Source: Candidatus Thorarchaeota archaeon (GTDB lineage Archaea > Asgardarchaeota > Thorarchaeia > Thorarchaeales > Thorarchaeaceae). Taken from it: a DNA stretch of 64,000 bases. The translations under genes were made by a program, and so were the position numbers. The notes beneath the pieces were generated by a model. That model did no database searches, was not told the DNA's origin, and worked only from the letters and a program-made list of their open reading frames with translations. Shown piece after piece: positions 1-7,411 of this stretch. The DNA is taken from contig SHMX01000004.1 in NCBI GenBank assembly GCA_008080745.1, positions 62,001-126,000 of the forward strand. Reading direction: 5' to 3'. Every line of letters starts with the position of its first letter. The stretch's first letter is position 1.

Positions 1-2
1 CA

Positions 3-818
3 ATCTCTGCGTATACTATAGGCATTTTGGCGGTTTTCCTTTTTAGTTCATCAAATTATATGGATACAAACTTTCTCATCTTTCTGAATATTGTTCTCCT
101 TCTAGTCCCGGTATTTATGATTTTGATTGGAACCACTAGTTATCGCGCTCTTGAGAACTGCAAGGAATTTGCTTATGATAGCGAGCATATGAAACAGCTT
201 CAGAATATGCAACTAGGAATAGTATCCCTTTTTATTTTCACACCAGTCTCAATTACTATTGTTAATATTCTCATCGGCTTAGTGCAGCCAATTAGTGATT
301 TAAGACAAATTGTGTATTATACGCCTCAAGAAATATTTCTTATTCTTGGAGTATTTCTGATGTGGAAGGCATATGCAAGATCTCGGAGAATTGCCTTTCT
401 ACAACCTCAGAGAATTTACAAGCTAATTGTTGTAAATAATGCAGGATTACCGGTATATTCCTATAACTTTCTAAAATCAAGTAAGCAAATAGACGAATCC
501 CTTGTTTCAGGTGGCGTCTCTGCAGTCAGTTCTATGTTAGGAGAAGTTTTGGGGGCTTCAGGCATTCAATCAATTTCATTCGAATCTCACAAGATGATGA
601 TACGTACTTATCCAAAATTTAATGCAATATTGTTCGCAGAGCGTGAATCGAGCTTTTTACGTGGTGCACTAGCGGATTTCTCCGCACAGTTTAACACCTA
701 TTATGGAGAAGAAGTCAAAGATGGTGTGATAGCTGAGGATTTCAGAGATGCAGAAAATTTTGTACTTAGAGCATTTGGTTTAGCTATCGAAGAAGAAGTG
801 AAAGGTGTGCCCAATTAG
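3..818 (+). CDS. Membrane protein with C-terminal roadblock/longin-like sensor domain (5' partial)
   Basis: The reading frame is open to the left edge of the window, with hydrophobic codons before the first possible TTG start at 27, so the gene is probably cut. Three or four hydrophobic segments fill the first ~125 residues. A soluble tail of ~140 residues follows. It starts with a KLIVVNNAGLPVYSY-like strand pattern and continues with a long mid segment rich in Gly/Ser. This pattern resembles roadblock/longin-like small-ligand sensor domains that are common in Asgard membrane proteins. The sensor assignment is inference from the pattern; the ligand is unknown. A strong hairpin overlaps the stop codon. 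Confidence 0.6.
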   Translation: MSAYTIGILAVFLFSSSNYMDTNFLIFLNIVLLLVPVFMILIGTTSYRALENCKEFAYDSEHMKQLQNMQLGIVSLFIFTPVSITIVNILIGLVQPISDLRQIVYYTPQEIFLILGVFLMWKAYARSRRIAFLQPQRIYKLIVVNNAGLPVYSYNFLKSSKQIDESLVSGGVSAVSSMLGEVLGASGIQSISFESHKMMIRTYPKFNAILFAERESSFLRGALADFSAQFNTYYGEEVKDGVIAEDFRDAENFVLRAFGLAIEEEVKGVPN

Positions 819-827
819 GCACACCTT
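802..827 (+). terminator. Hairpin terminator overlapping the stop codon
   Basis: A 10-bp perfect stem (AAGGTGTGCC / GGCACACCTT) with a 6-nt loop contains the TAG at 816-818, followed by a pyrimidine-rich run. It may serve both strands, because the next gene converges and ends at 839. Confidence 0.6.
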
Positions 828-838
828 CTCTGGTTAAT

Positions 839-1720
839 CTAGAATCTCATTGGTTTAGGTTCGTCACCACTATAGTCGTAGAAACCTTTACCTGCTTTTC
901 TACCAACCCATCCAGCCCGTACCATTTTACGCAGAAGAGCAGGAGCTCGATATTTGCTGTCTTTGAATTCTTCAACAAAATAATCTGAGATGTATAATAG
1001 CGTATCTAGACCCACGAAATCAGCTAAAGTGAGGGGGCCCATTGGCCAATTGAGTCCCAATTTAATTGCGAGGTCCATATCTTCTACCGTCGCAACTCCT
1101 TCTTGGATCGCAAAAACTGCTTCATTGATGGCTGGAACCAACAGTCTGTTAACTGCAAATCCTGGTGCTTCGTTGACTAAAACTGTCTTTTTCCCAACTT
1201 TATGTGATACTTCTTCGATTACTTTAACAGTTTCATCATCAGTTGCTTGTCCCTTGATGATTTCAACAAGCCCCATTACAGGTACAGGATTGAAAAAGTG
1301 CATACCTATGAATTTCTCAGGACGTTTAGTAACCGCAGCCATCTGGGTTATACTTATACTCGATGTATTCGAGGCTAGGATGGCGTGTTCCGGAGCAAAA
1401 TTATCCACTTCTCTCCATGTGTCAAGTTTCAATTTCACGATCTCTGGAATTGCCTCAATTACAAGATCAACATCCTTGACAGCCGCTTTTAGATCCAACT
1501 CACCTGTAATTCTGGCTAGAGTTGCATCTACTTCGTCCTGTGTAATTCTATCTTTTTTGAGACCTCTCTCTAGATTTTTCTTTATGGTTTCCATACCCTT
1601 GTCAACGAATCTCTGTTCGATATCTCTCATTATGACTTCGTAACCGGCCTGCGCGCACACGTGAGCAATTCCATTACCCATCTGACCGGCACCAAGTACT
1701 GCAATCTTCTTGATTTCCAC
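839..1720 (-). CDS. hbd: 3-hydroxyacyl-CoA (3-hydroxybutyryl-CoA) dehydrogenase
   Basis: Catalyses NAD(P)-dependent interconversion of 3-hydroxyacyl-CoA and 3-oxoacyl-CoA, a step of beta-oxidation or butyrate-type metabolism in the cytosol. The N terminus shows the Rossmann dinucleotide motif GAGQMG, followed by NTSSI and the catalytic-His segment GMHFFNP. The C-terminal half contains GPLTLADFVGLD, typical of the 3HCDH helical domain. The length of 293 residues is that of the stand-alone bacterial/archaeal enzyme (about 280-290). Translation appears to start at GTG, with GGAGG 9 nt upstream. The gene diverges from a 555-bp region with several palindromes (see 1860-1957), which may control it. 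Confidence 0.92.
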   Translation of the reverse strand: MEIKKIAVLGAGQMGNGIAHVCAQAGYEVIMRDIEQRFVDKGMETIKKNLERGLKKDRITQDEVDATLARITGELDLKAAVKDVDLVIEAIPEIVKLKLDTWREVDNFAPEHAILASNTSSISITQMAAVTKRPEKFIGMHFFNPVPVMGLVEIIKGQATDDETVKVIEEVSHKVGKKTVLVNEAPGFAVNRLLVPAINEAVFAIQEGVATVEDMDLAIKLGLNWPMGPLTLADFVGLDTLLYISDYFVEEFKDSKYRAPALLRKMVRAGWVGRKAGKGFYDYSGDEPKPMRF

Positions 1721-1859
1721 TATTATGGTCCTCCAGTGTTTTCAACTGTGTTTTGCTTCACAGGAGCTCCGTAATATGTTTGACTATTTTACTGTTGGAT
1801 AGATTATCATCTCTCTATGAGTATTATTCAAGACAATACCTACCATTAAAACAATATAA

Positions 1860-1957
1860 GTTTGTGAAGCAAACCTTTTTATACAAAACTAATACACAAC
1901 ATAATAGTTTGCAATGCAAACCATTTAACAGGGTAAACAACAGTCACAATTTGTGAC
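1860..1957. promoter_or_regulatory. Palindrome-rich control region between hbd and the MFS gene
   Basis: Three 15-bp dyads lie close together: GTTTG-N5-CAAAC at 1860-1874, GTTTGCAATGCAAAC at 1907-1921 and GTCACAATTTGTGAC at 1943-1957. An extra ATTGTGAC half-site follows at 1963-1970. The first two share half-sites and are centred 47 bp apart. Between them an AT-rich element (TTTTTATAC, 1876-1884) reads as a TATA box on either strand. The arrangement resembles operators of a dimeric repressor. The regulator and the controlled gene (hbd at 1720 on the minus strand, or the MFS gene at 2276) are not identified. Confidence 0.5.
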
Positions 1958-2196
1958 CTTCGATTGTGACCCTCTGTTGTGGCTTTGCATTATATACTCT
2001 AGCATCGATAAACATGTGAGAAACGTGAGAATCATGAAACCTGTCATCAAAAAAACAACCGATCATTCTCTCTCAAGTCCTCGGGAATCACCTCGCCGAG
2101 AGAATCTTTACTATGAATATCGATGGGGGGTCTAGTGGAATGAATAGACGATATCAGATGAATCTAGGTTTTGAGCTATCCGAAAACATGATCAAG

Positions 2197-2251
2197 GTCT
2201 GGTCAGGATGTGGTCAGAAAGGCCCATCAACAACATATGCTGTGACCAGAC
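2197..2251 (+). repeat. Inverted repeat in the MFS leader
   Basis: A 9-bp perfect inverted repeat (GTCTGGTCA / TGACCAGAC) with a 37-nt spacer ends 24 nt before the TTG start of the MFS gene. A further TGGTCAG copy lies inside the spacer at 2211-2217. It could be a leader stem or a regulator site. Otherwise 1721-2275 holds only short unsupported ORFs, including a 49-codon frame at 2113-2262. Confidence 0.35.
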
Positions 2252-2275
2252 AAATAGAGTAATGAGGTAAGAAAA

Positions 2276-3715
2276 TTGAGTAAAGTTGCTACCTTCTTTG
2301 GTTTGAAACAAGCCAATGAAGATATCCTACAACTAGCCGGTAGACTAGCCATTTTGCTACCAATCGTATCAGCTACAATACAGCTATCCACGACATTCTT
2401 CATGATATTCGTTGCTGAAGCTCTGGGCGGAGGTTCCTATATTGAAGGACTTGCATTAGTCGGAGTTTTAGTAGTGATTCAGATGGGAATACAGACAATC
2501 CTAGACTATCCCACAGGAGCTCTGGGAGATTATATTGGTCAAAGATATGTGATTACGGGTGCATTCCTTTCCTTTGCATTAGGGTTCTATCTTGTGTCCT
2601 TTGTTAACACATCCACACCATTTCTCTATCTAGTATTGATCTATGCATTAATGGGACTTGGAAATTCCCAAATGAGTGGCTCATTCAATGCATGGTTTGA
2701 TAATAACTATCGTGCAGCTATGCCTGGGGACACGGAGAGAAAACAATATGGCGTATTTTGGGGAAAGGTGGGCATGTTATTTCAAGTTGTTGCGACAGCC
2801 TCTCTGATTCCCGGGGGAATCCTTGCTGTTGTTCTCGGTAGATCTTGGGTGTTTCAGCTTCAAGCCATTCTCTGTGTCGTTATTGCCATTGTGGTGATGT
2901 TTGTGGTACAAGACTTTCCTGAAGTTGCAGCAATGAGAACCGAGAGACCATCAATGAGTGAATATAAGAATCTACTCGGTTCTGGTGTTCGATTTCTCTT
3001 CAGTAGCAAATTCGTCAAACATCTTGTCATCGGTGGTTGTGTTTTGATGTCTGCGACCATGGTATGGGGGAACTTGATTCTCTTTCCAATGTATTTCAGC
3101 TATCTCCTTACTGATGTAGCAGTATCGAGTTTCAGAACAGTTCTCTTTCTTCCTGGGGTAGTTACATCAGAGCGGTCTGGTGTTTGGGCAAAACGTTTTG
3201 AACCACAGAAGTGGATTCCGCGTTTCAGAGCTTTACAATCTGGTGGATTCATCTTTTACTTATCTTTCGCTTTCATAATGCTAGCCTTTCCACCTGCTGA
3301 TACTGGAGTAATGATGCAGGTAATGATTCCCTTTACCCAGATAATATTTCTTGAGCTTCCTGCCTCTAACGTATTACCGATTTTGTTCATGACTGCAACT
3401 TTTGTGTTTACTGGCTTATTTGGTGGAATAGCCGAGATACTTACTCAGAGAGAGCTACTTGATGTAATCCCAAATGAGATCCGTAATAGCATGTATTCTC
3501 TCGCTCCCACCATTGGTACAATCATTGCAATCCCTCAGATAGCACTCTTCGGATGGTTGATATCAGTGGTAGGTTTTCCCTTCACTCTCATGATTGTAAG
3601 CATAGTATCATTGTGTGGAATGATGTTAGTGAGAGATGGGTTAAGACATCCAAAACCAGTTCTTGAGGACAAATCAGAAACTTCTCTTATCTCCAAAGAG
3701 GTAGCAGCAGATTAA
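2276..3715 (+). CDS. MFS transporter
   Basis: A 479-residue integral membrane protein with about 12 hydrophobic segments. The loop after the second segment carries the major-facilitator motif A form PTGALGDYIGQRY. This identifies a secondary transporter in the cytoplasmic membrane; the substrate cannot be read from the sequence. Start is TTG at 2276 with a GAGGTAA ribosome site 5 nt upstream. The central cytosolic part and the C-terminal 25 residues are hydrophilic. The gene stands alone, behind a long leader with palindromes, and ends in a strong hairpin. Confidence 0.8.
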   Translation: MSKVATFFGLKQANEDILQLAGRLAILLPIVSATIQLSTTFFMIFVAEALGGGSYIEGLALVGVLVVIQMGIQTILDYPTGALGDYIGQRYVITGAFLSFALGFYLVSFVNTSTPFLYLVLIYALMGLGNSQMSGSFNAWFDNNYRAAMPGDTERKQYGVFWGKVGMLFQVVATASLIPGGILAVVLGRSWVFQLQAILCVVIAIVVMFVVQDFPEVAAMRTERPSMSEYKNLLGSGVRFLFSSKFVKHLVIGGCVLMSATMVWGNLILFPMYFSYLLTDVAVSSFRTVLFLPGVVTSERSGVWAKRFEPQKWIPRFRALQSGGFIFYLSFAFIMLAFPPADTGVMMQVMIPFTQIIFLELPASNVLPILFMTATFVFTGLFGGIAEILTQRELLDVIPNEIRNSMYSLAPTIGTIIAIPQIALFGWLISVVGFPFTLMIVSIVSLCGMMLVRDGLRHPKPVLEDKSETSLISKEVAAD

Positions 3716-3730
3716 TTTGCTGCTACCTCT
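3697..3730 (+). terminator. Long hairpin terminator overlapping the MFS stop codon
   Basis: A 13-bp perfect stem (AGAGGTAGCAGCA with its complement) around an 8-nt loop contains the TAA stop at 3713-3715. The convergent phosphoesterase gene ends at 3755, so it may act in both directions. Confidence 0.6.
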
Positions 3731-3754
3731 AAAAAGCCATAAGGGAGAACAATC

Positions 3755-4420
3755 TCACTCGATTGAGCTCAGATTGCTTCTCCACCTCTCTTCTTTCCCT
3801 TCGACAATTCCGAAGTATCCATTCATTGCTGGACCAGGATTAACTACCAATGTGTTTCCGATATAATCAGAATTTCTGCTCTCATGGATATGACCACACA
3901 AAAATGCTACAGGTTCATATTCTTCTACAATAGTTCGCATAGTTTTGCTACCTACTTTTATTCCCGAGTAAAGAACATCAGTTGAAGTATTATAAGGTGG
4001 AACATGTGATACTACTACAATTTTCTTGGAAGTATCTATTTTTTCAAAAGTATCTTTAGCTTTCTTCATGTATTCCTCTTCAGTAAACTCATACATTCCA
4101 GGAAATGGTGTGGGTGTAGAACCTCCAAATCCTAGAAAGACAGTATCGTTGATTTCTGTTGATGAGAAATGGATTGATAGTTGGGGCATACTGCTATGAC
4201 TAATCATCTCTTTTGGATCACAGTTTCCAGGAATCCATAGTGTTGGAACACCAACTACTAAGAGTCCTCTTACTATTTGTGAAGCTGTGGATATTGGGCC
4301 AAAATTGGTAATATCTCCTGCAATCACTATGGCATCAACGCTCTCTTGTTGAGCTATTCTAGCCAATTTTGGTATAACCGCATATGTTCCATGAAAATCG
4401 GTCAAGGTCATAATTTTCAT
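3755..4420 (-). CDS. Calcineurin-like metallophosphoesterase (YfcE/MJ0936-type)
   Basis: A 221-residue cytosolic two-metal phosphoesterase. The motifs appear in order: TDFHG (D-x-H) near residue 7, GDITNFG, GNCD, SHVPPYN and GHIHESR. These are the metal and phosphate ligands of the calcineurin-like fold, and the length matches small single-domain phosphodiesterases. The natural substrate is not predictable. The cofE gene lies upstream on the same strand with a 56-bp gap, so the two may be cotranscribed. Confidence 0.85.
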   Translation of the reverse strand: MKIMTLTDFHGTYAVIPKLARIAQQESVDAIVIAGDITNFGPISTASQIVRGLLVVGVPTLWIPGNCDPKEMISHSSMPQLSIHFSSTEINDTVFLGFGGSTPTPFPGMYEFTEEEYMKKAKDTFEKIDTSKKIVVVSHVPPYNTSTDVLYSGIKVGSKTMRTIVEEYEPVAFLCGHIHESRNSDYIGNTLVVNPGPAMNGYFGIVEGKEERWRSNLSSIE

Positions 4421-4476
4421 TTGGATTCGGTATGAAGCTCAATATCCTGAGTTATAAGATAAATGGCGATATGATA

Positions 4477-5250
4477 TTAGCGGAAAAGGTCTTCTTTTTC
4501 ATCTCTGGGTACGTCAGAAGCAGATTCACAGTGTTCAGAATCATATTGAACCCCTCGAACAATAATTACTGGATATCCCTCTGAACCTTGTCCCATCATA
4601 TGTTCGGCTGCAGCTGCAATCTCATCAATCTGACATATTGTGGATCTCTTCAGCTCTCTACCATAGAGGTCTTGTCTTCCTTTGTTATACCGGAATGCAT
4701 CAACTCCTGAACTTCCAATCGCAATATTCATCCCTCCTCTTCTCCAGGGGCGTCCTTGCGTATCTGATATTATTACAGCAATTTTCTTTCCGGTTTCTTT
4801 TTCTAAGAATTCACGGATTCTCTGAGCGCTGTAGTCAGGATTCTCAGGTAGGAGTACATAGTATCCTTCTAGGATATTCGATTTGTCTACTCCTGAGAAA
4901 TTACAGACCATTCCGTTTTTTGTCACGGTAATTAGTACTCGATCAGTTCGAAGTATCTTTGTACTCTCTCTTATTGCTAGTTGAACTTGAATTGGATCGA
5001 ATCCATTTCTAATGGCAATTTCCAAAGCAACTGATGATACATCCACTGATTTTCCATCTACTATTCTTCCTTCCGACTTAGATACGATTTTCTGAGCAAT
5101 AACAAAAATATCACGATCTTTTATGGCGATTTTTGATTTTTCAAGAGCAAGAATAATATTATTCTCTATACAGTTTTTTTCTGTGAAAAGAGGATAATTA
5201 TAGAGCGGAAATATCGCAATACTTGATTTTGTAGCTCTTTTTTCTTCCAT
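4477..5250 (-). CDS. cofE: Coenzyme F420-0:L-glutamate ligase CofE
   Basis: Adds gamma-linked glutamate to F420-0 with GTP, finishing coenzyme F420. The sequence keeps family signatures: VIAQKIVSKSEGRIV near residue 50, VISDTQGRPWRRG with the metal-binding region, AIGSSGV and DEIAAAAEHMMGQ. The length of 257 residues fits archaeal CofE (about 250). The start ATG is preceded by GGTGA at a good distance. An F420 requirement is consistent with the FprA-type flavoprotein at 49-50 kb. Confidence 0.93.
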   Translation of the reverse strand: MEEKRATKSSIAIFPLYNYPLFTEKNCIENNIILALEKSKIAIKDRDIFVIAQKIVSKSEGRIVDGKSVDVSSVALEIAIRNGFDPIQVQLAIRESTKILRTDRVLITVTKNGMVCNFSGVDKSNILEGYYVLLPENPDYSAQRIREFLEKETGKKIAVIISDTQGRPWRRGGMNIAIGSSGVDAFRYNKGRQDLYGRELKRSTICQIDEIAAAAEHMMGQGSEGYPVIIVRGVQYDSEHCESASDVPRDEKEDLFR

Positions 5251-5407
5251 TTATGTCACCAGTACTTACCAAATGGGTTTTTTACCTTAGAATCGCTAAA
5301 AAAACGTGCGTAGATACCTAATCGCACGGGAAATACTAAATAAGATAGCTATTGAAACATAGACTGCGATAGTACAGTATTGCGCATTAGATTAATAATC
5401 TCTGGGA

Positions 5408-5415
5408 CTATAAAT
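5408..5415 (+). promoter_or_regulatory. TATA element of the top6BA operon
   Basis: CTATAAAT lies 36 nt before the GTG start of top6B, so a start site near 5436 would give a very short leader. A separate 6-bp inverted repeat (CGTGCG / CGCACG) lies at 5305-5328. Confidence 0.4.
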
Positions 5416-5450
5416 CTCAGACTAGATAAATACTTACTACCACATTTGGA

Positions 5451-7397
5451 GTGCAAAAAAAATTGAGCGGATCCGGTTCAGGCGATATCAAGCAGGGAAC
5501 TATTGCTAAATTCATGAGAAAAAGGACTCAACTAGTTGGTTTTGAAACTGGTTTAAACAAACATACACAATATGCAATCGAGTTTCTTGATAATGCTATC
5601 GACGCATTGGAAAGTTGGTGGTGGAAGACTAAGAAGAGACCACGATTACCGGATCAATTAGAAGAGAAGTATGTCGAGGAAATTCGTGAGAAACTAAAAG
5701 ATGAAGTCTATGATTCAATATCTCTGAGTAAGAAATTGGAGAAGAAAGTTCGCGCTGGAAAACCAGTTGATATCCCCGTTAGGAAAAAAGAATCTCTTGA
5801 TGACCGAGTTACACGATTTCGAAAATTCCTGATGCCCTTTAGGGGGATGATTAACCGACGAGAACCCCTTGTTGTAATTCAATTAACTGAAGTTTTCATG
5901 CCCGATCTGATTCCACTTGATGATGAAGAAGGATTCAAAGTCTACGAGTTTACCTGTTTTGATAATGGCGTTGGAATGGTTCCCTCTGATTTGGAAAAGT
6001 TTGGAATATATCTGGCGTCAAGCAAATCAGAAAAATTACGTCAAACAAGAGGTAGTCAAGGATTTGGCTCACCGTCTGCATTCAGTGACGCACAAAATAC
6101 TACGGGAAAACCAATTTTTACAATCTCACAACGGTTTACCGCGAAAAAAGCATCTGTTGCTGATTTTTACACTACTACTTCGAATACGAAGGATTATGTG
6201 GCTGGACCTATTCAGATGGAGTTACCTTTCAAACATGGTACATACATCCGTTTGAATTATCTAAATATCCAATACCGTCGAGGATATGCTGACACATATG
6301 CCGAGATGGCGTCTCTATTGAATTCTCATGTAACTATAGTGTTCATAGATCCTTATGGCGATGTGCATATCTATCCTCGGAGAGTCAACAAATTTCCTGA
6401 AGAGCCCAAGTATGCCCAACCCCATCCTGCTAGCATTCGTATTGGAGAATTTCAAGATCTATTACGTGAAACGACCGAAGACTCACTCTATGGTTTTCTA
6501 ACAAAAGCATTTACCCGACTAAGTGCAGCAAAGGCAAAATCAATCATAAAAGCGACAAATAAGGAACTTCGAAAACGCCACCAAGACACAATATCAACAA
6601 GAACTCCAACAGAATCACTTTCGAAACTTGAGGTAGAATTACTTTACAAGAACTTCTCAAGTGAAGATTATATTGCACCCCCAACTGATACTGTTGTACC
6701 CGTTGGAGAGGAGGTTTTCGAGCAAACAATCCAGATGGCATATAATCCCGAATTTGTCTGTGCTGTAACGAGAAAACCAACTTCCGGGAAGGGGTTGTCT
6801 TTTGCAGTTGAGGTCTGCATTGCATATGGTGGAGAAATCAAGCCAGCCACCTCTGCGACTATGGTTTTATGGCGTTTTGTTAACCGGGTTCCAAAGCTCA
6901 GGGATAATAGTGATTGTGCAACTTGGAAAGCCAGTACTATGGTGAACTGGCGTAATTACAAAGTGAAAACATTTGACAATGGTATTCCACGAGGTCCGAT
7001 TATGGTTTTCATTCATGTCTGCGGTGCTTATGTTCACGTTATGTTCAAGGGTCAGAGTAAACAAGCTCTAGCAGAAGATGAGGTATTGCTTAAAGAAATC
7101 AAGTTAGCTCTAGAACAAGCCGGTCGAAAATTTAGAAGGTTCATCACCAAGAGAGAACGAGCTAAAAGAAAGGCTAAACGTGCTGGAGTCCTTTCTATGT
7201 ATGCTGATCAGTTTGCAGAGAGTCTAGTTTCAATTGTCAACTCCGCGGACTCAAAGTCAAATTATGATGCTGAAATAGTGGCAAGCCGATTGAGAAGCTC
7301 GATTGCTGGATATGATAGTCACGTTGAGGACGATGATGAAGAAGAGGAGGAAGAAGCAGAAGACGAAAAAGAACTAATTGGAGATGATTCCGATTAG
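5451..7397 (+). CDS. top6B: DNA topoisomerase VI subunit B
   Basis: ATPase subunit of the type IIB topoisomerase that relaxes and decatenates DNA together with Top6A. The GHKL fold is clear: EFLDNAIDA (E44, N48), FDNGVGM (D171) and GSQGFGSPSA near 200. The transducer segment KGQSKQALAED carries the switch lysine. Residues ~54-150, between the N box and the DNGxG motif, are longer than usual and rich in Lys/Arg, an apparent insertion. The last 25 residues are an acidic tail. Length is 648, against ~530-560 for many archaeal homologues. The start GTG has no clear ribosome site and fits a near-leaderless transcript. top6A follows after 14 nt. Confidence 0.95.
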   Translation: MQKKLSGSGSGDIKQGTIAKFMRKRTQLVGFETGLNKHTQYAIEFLDNAIDALESWWWKTKKRPRLPDQLEEKYVEEIREKLKDEVYDSISLSKKLEKKVRAGKPVDIPVRKKESLDDRVTRFRKFLMPFRGMINRREPLVVIQLTEVFMPDLIPLDDEEGFKVYEFTCFDNGVGMVPSDLEKFGIYLASSKSEKLRQTRGSQGFGSPSAFSDAQNTTGKPIFTISQRFTAKKASVADFYTTTSNTKDYVAGPIQMELPFKHGTYIRLNYLNIQYRRGYADTYAEMASLLNSHVTIVFIDPYGDVHIYPRRVNKFPEEPKYAQPHPASIRIGEFQDLLRETTEDSLYGFLTKAFTRLSAAKAKSIIKATNKELRKRHQDTISTRTPTESLSKLEVELLYKNFSSEDYIAPPTDTVVPVGEEVFEQTIQMAYNPEFVCAVTRKPTSGKGLSFAVEVCIAYGGEIKPATSATMVLWRFVNRVPKLRDNSDCATWKASTMVNWRNYKVKTFDNGIPRGPIMVFIHVCGAYVHVMFKGQSKQALAEDEVLLKEIKLALEQAGRKFRRFITKRERAKRKAKRAGVLSMYADQFAESLVSIVNSADSKSNYDAEIVASRLRSSIAGYDSHVEDDDEEEEEEAEDEKELIGDDSD

Positions 7398-7411
7398 GAG
7401 GATGCCCTATC

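Noticed and set aside
990-1643. 217-codon plus-strand frame opposite hbd
   Set aside because: Antisense to a clearly identified enzyme, with no recognisable domain and Ser/Thr-rich shadow composition.
1753-2135. Two short plus-strand frames (67 and 60 codons) before the MFS gene
   Set aside because: No ribosome site, odd composition, and they run across palindromic regulatory sequence.
2113-2262. 49-codon frame ending just before the MFS start
   Set aside because: No ribosome site and unremarkable composition; kept only as part of the leader description.
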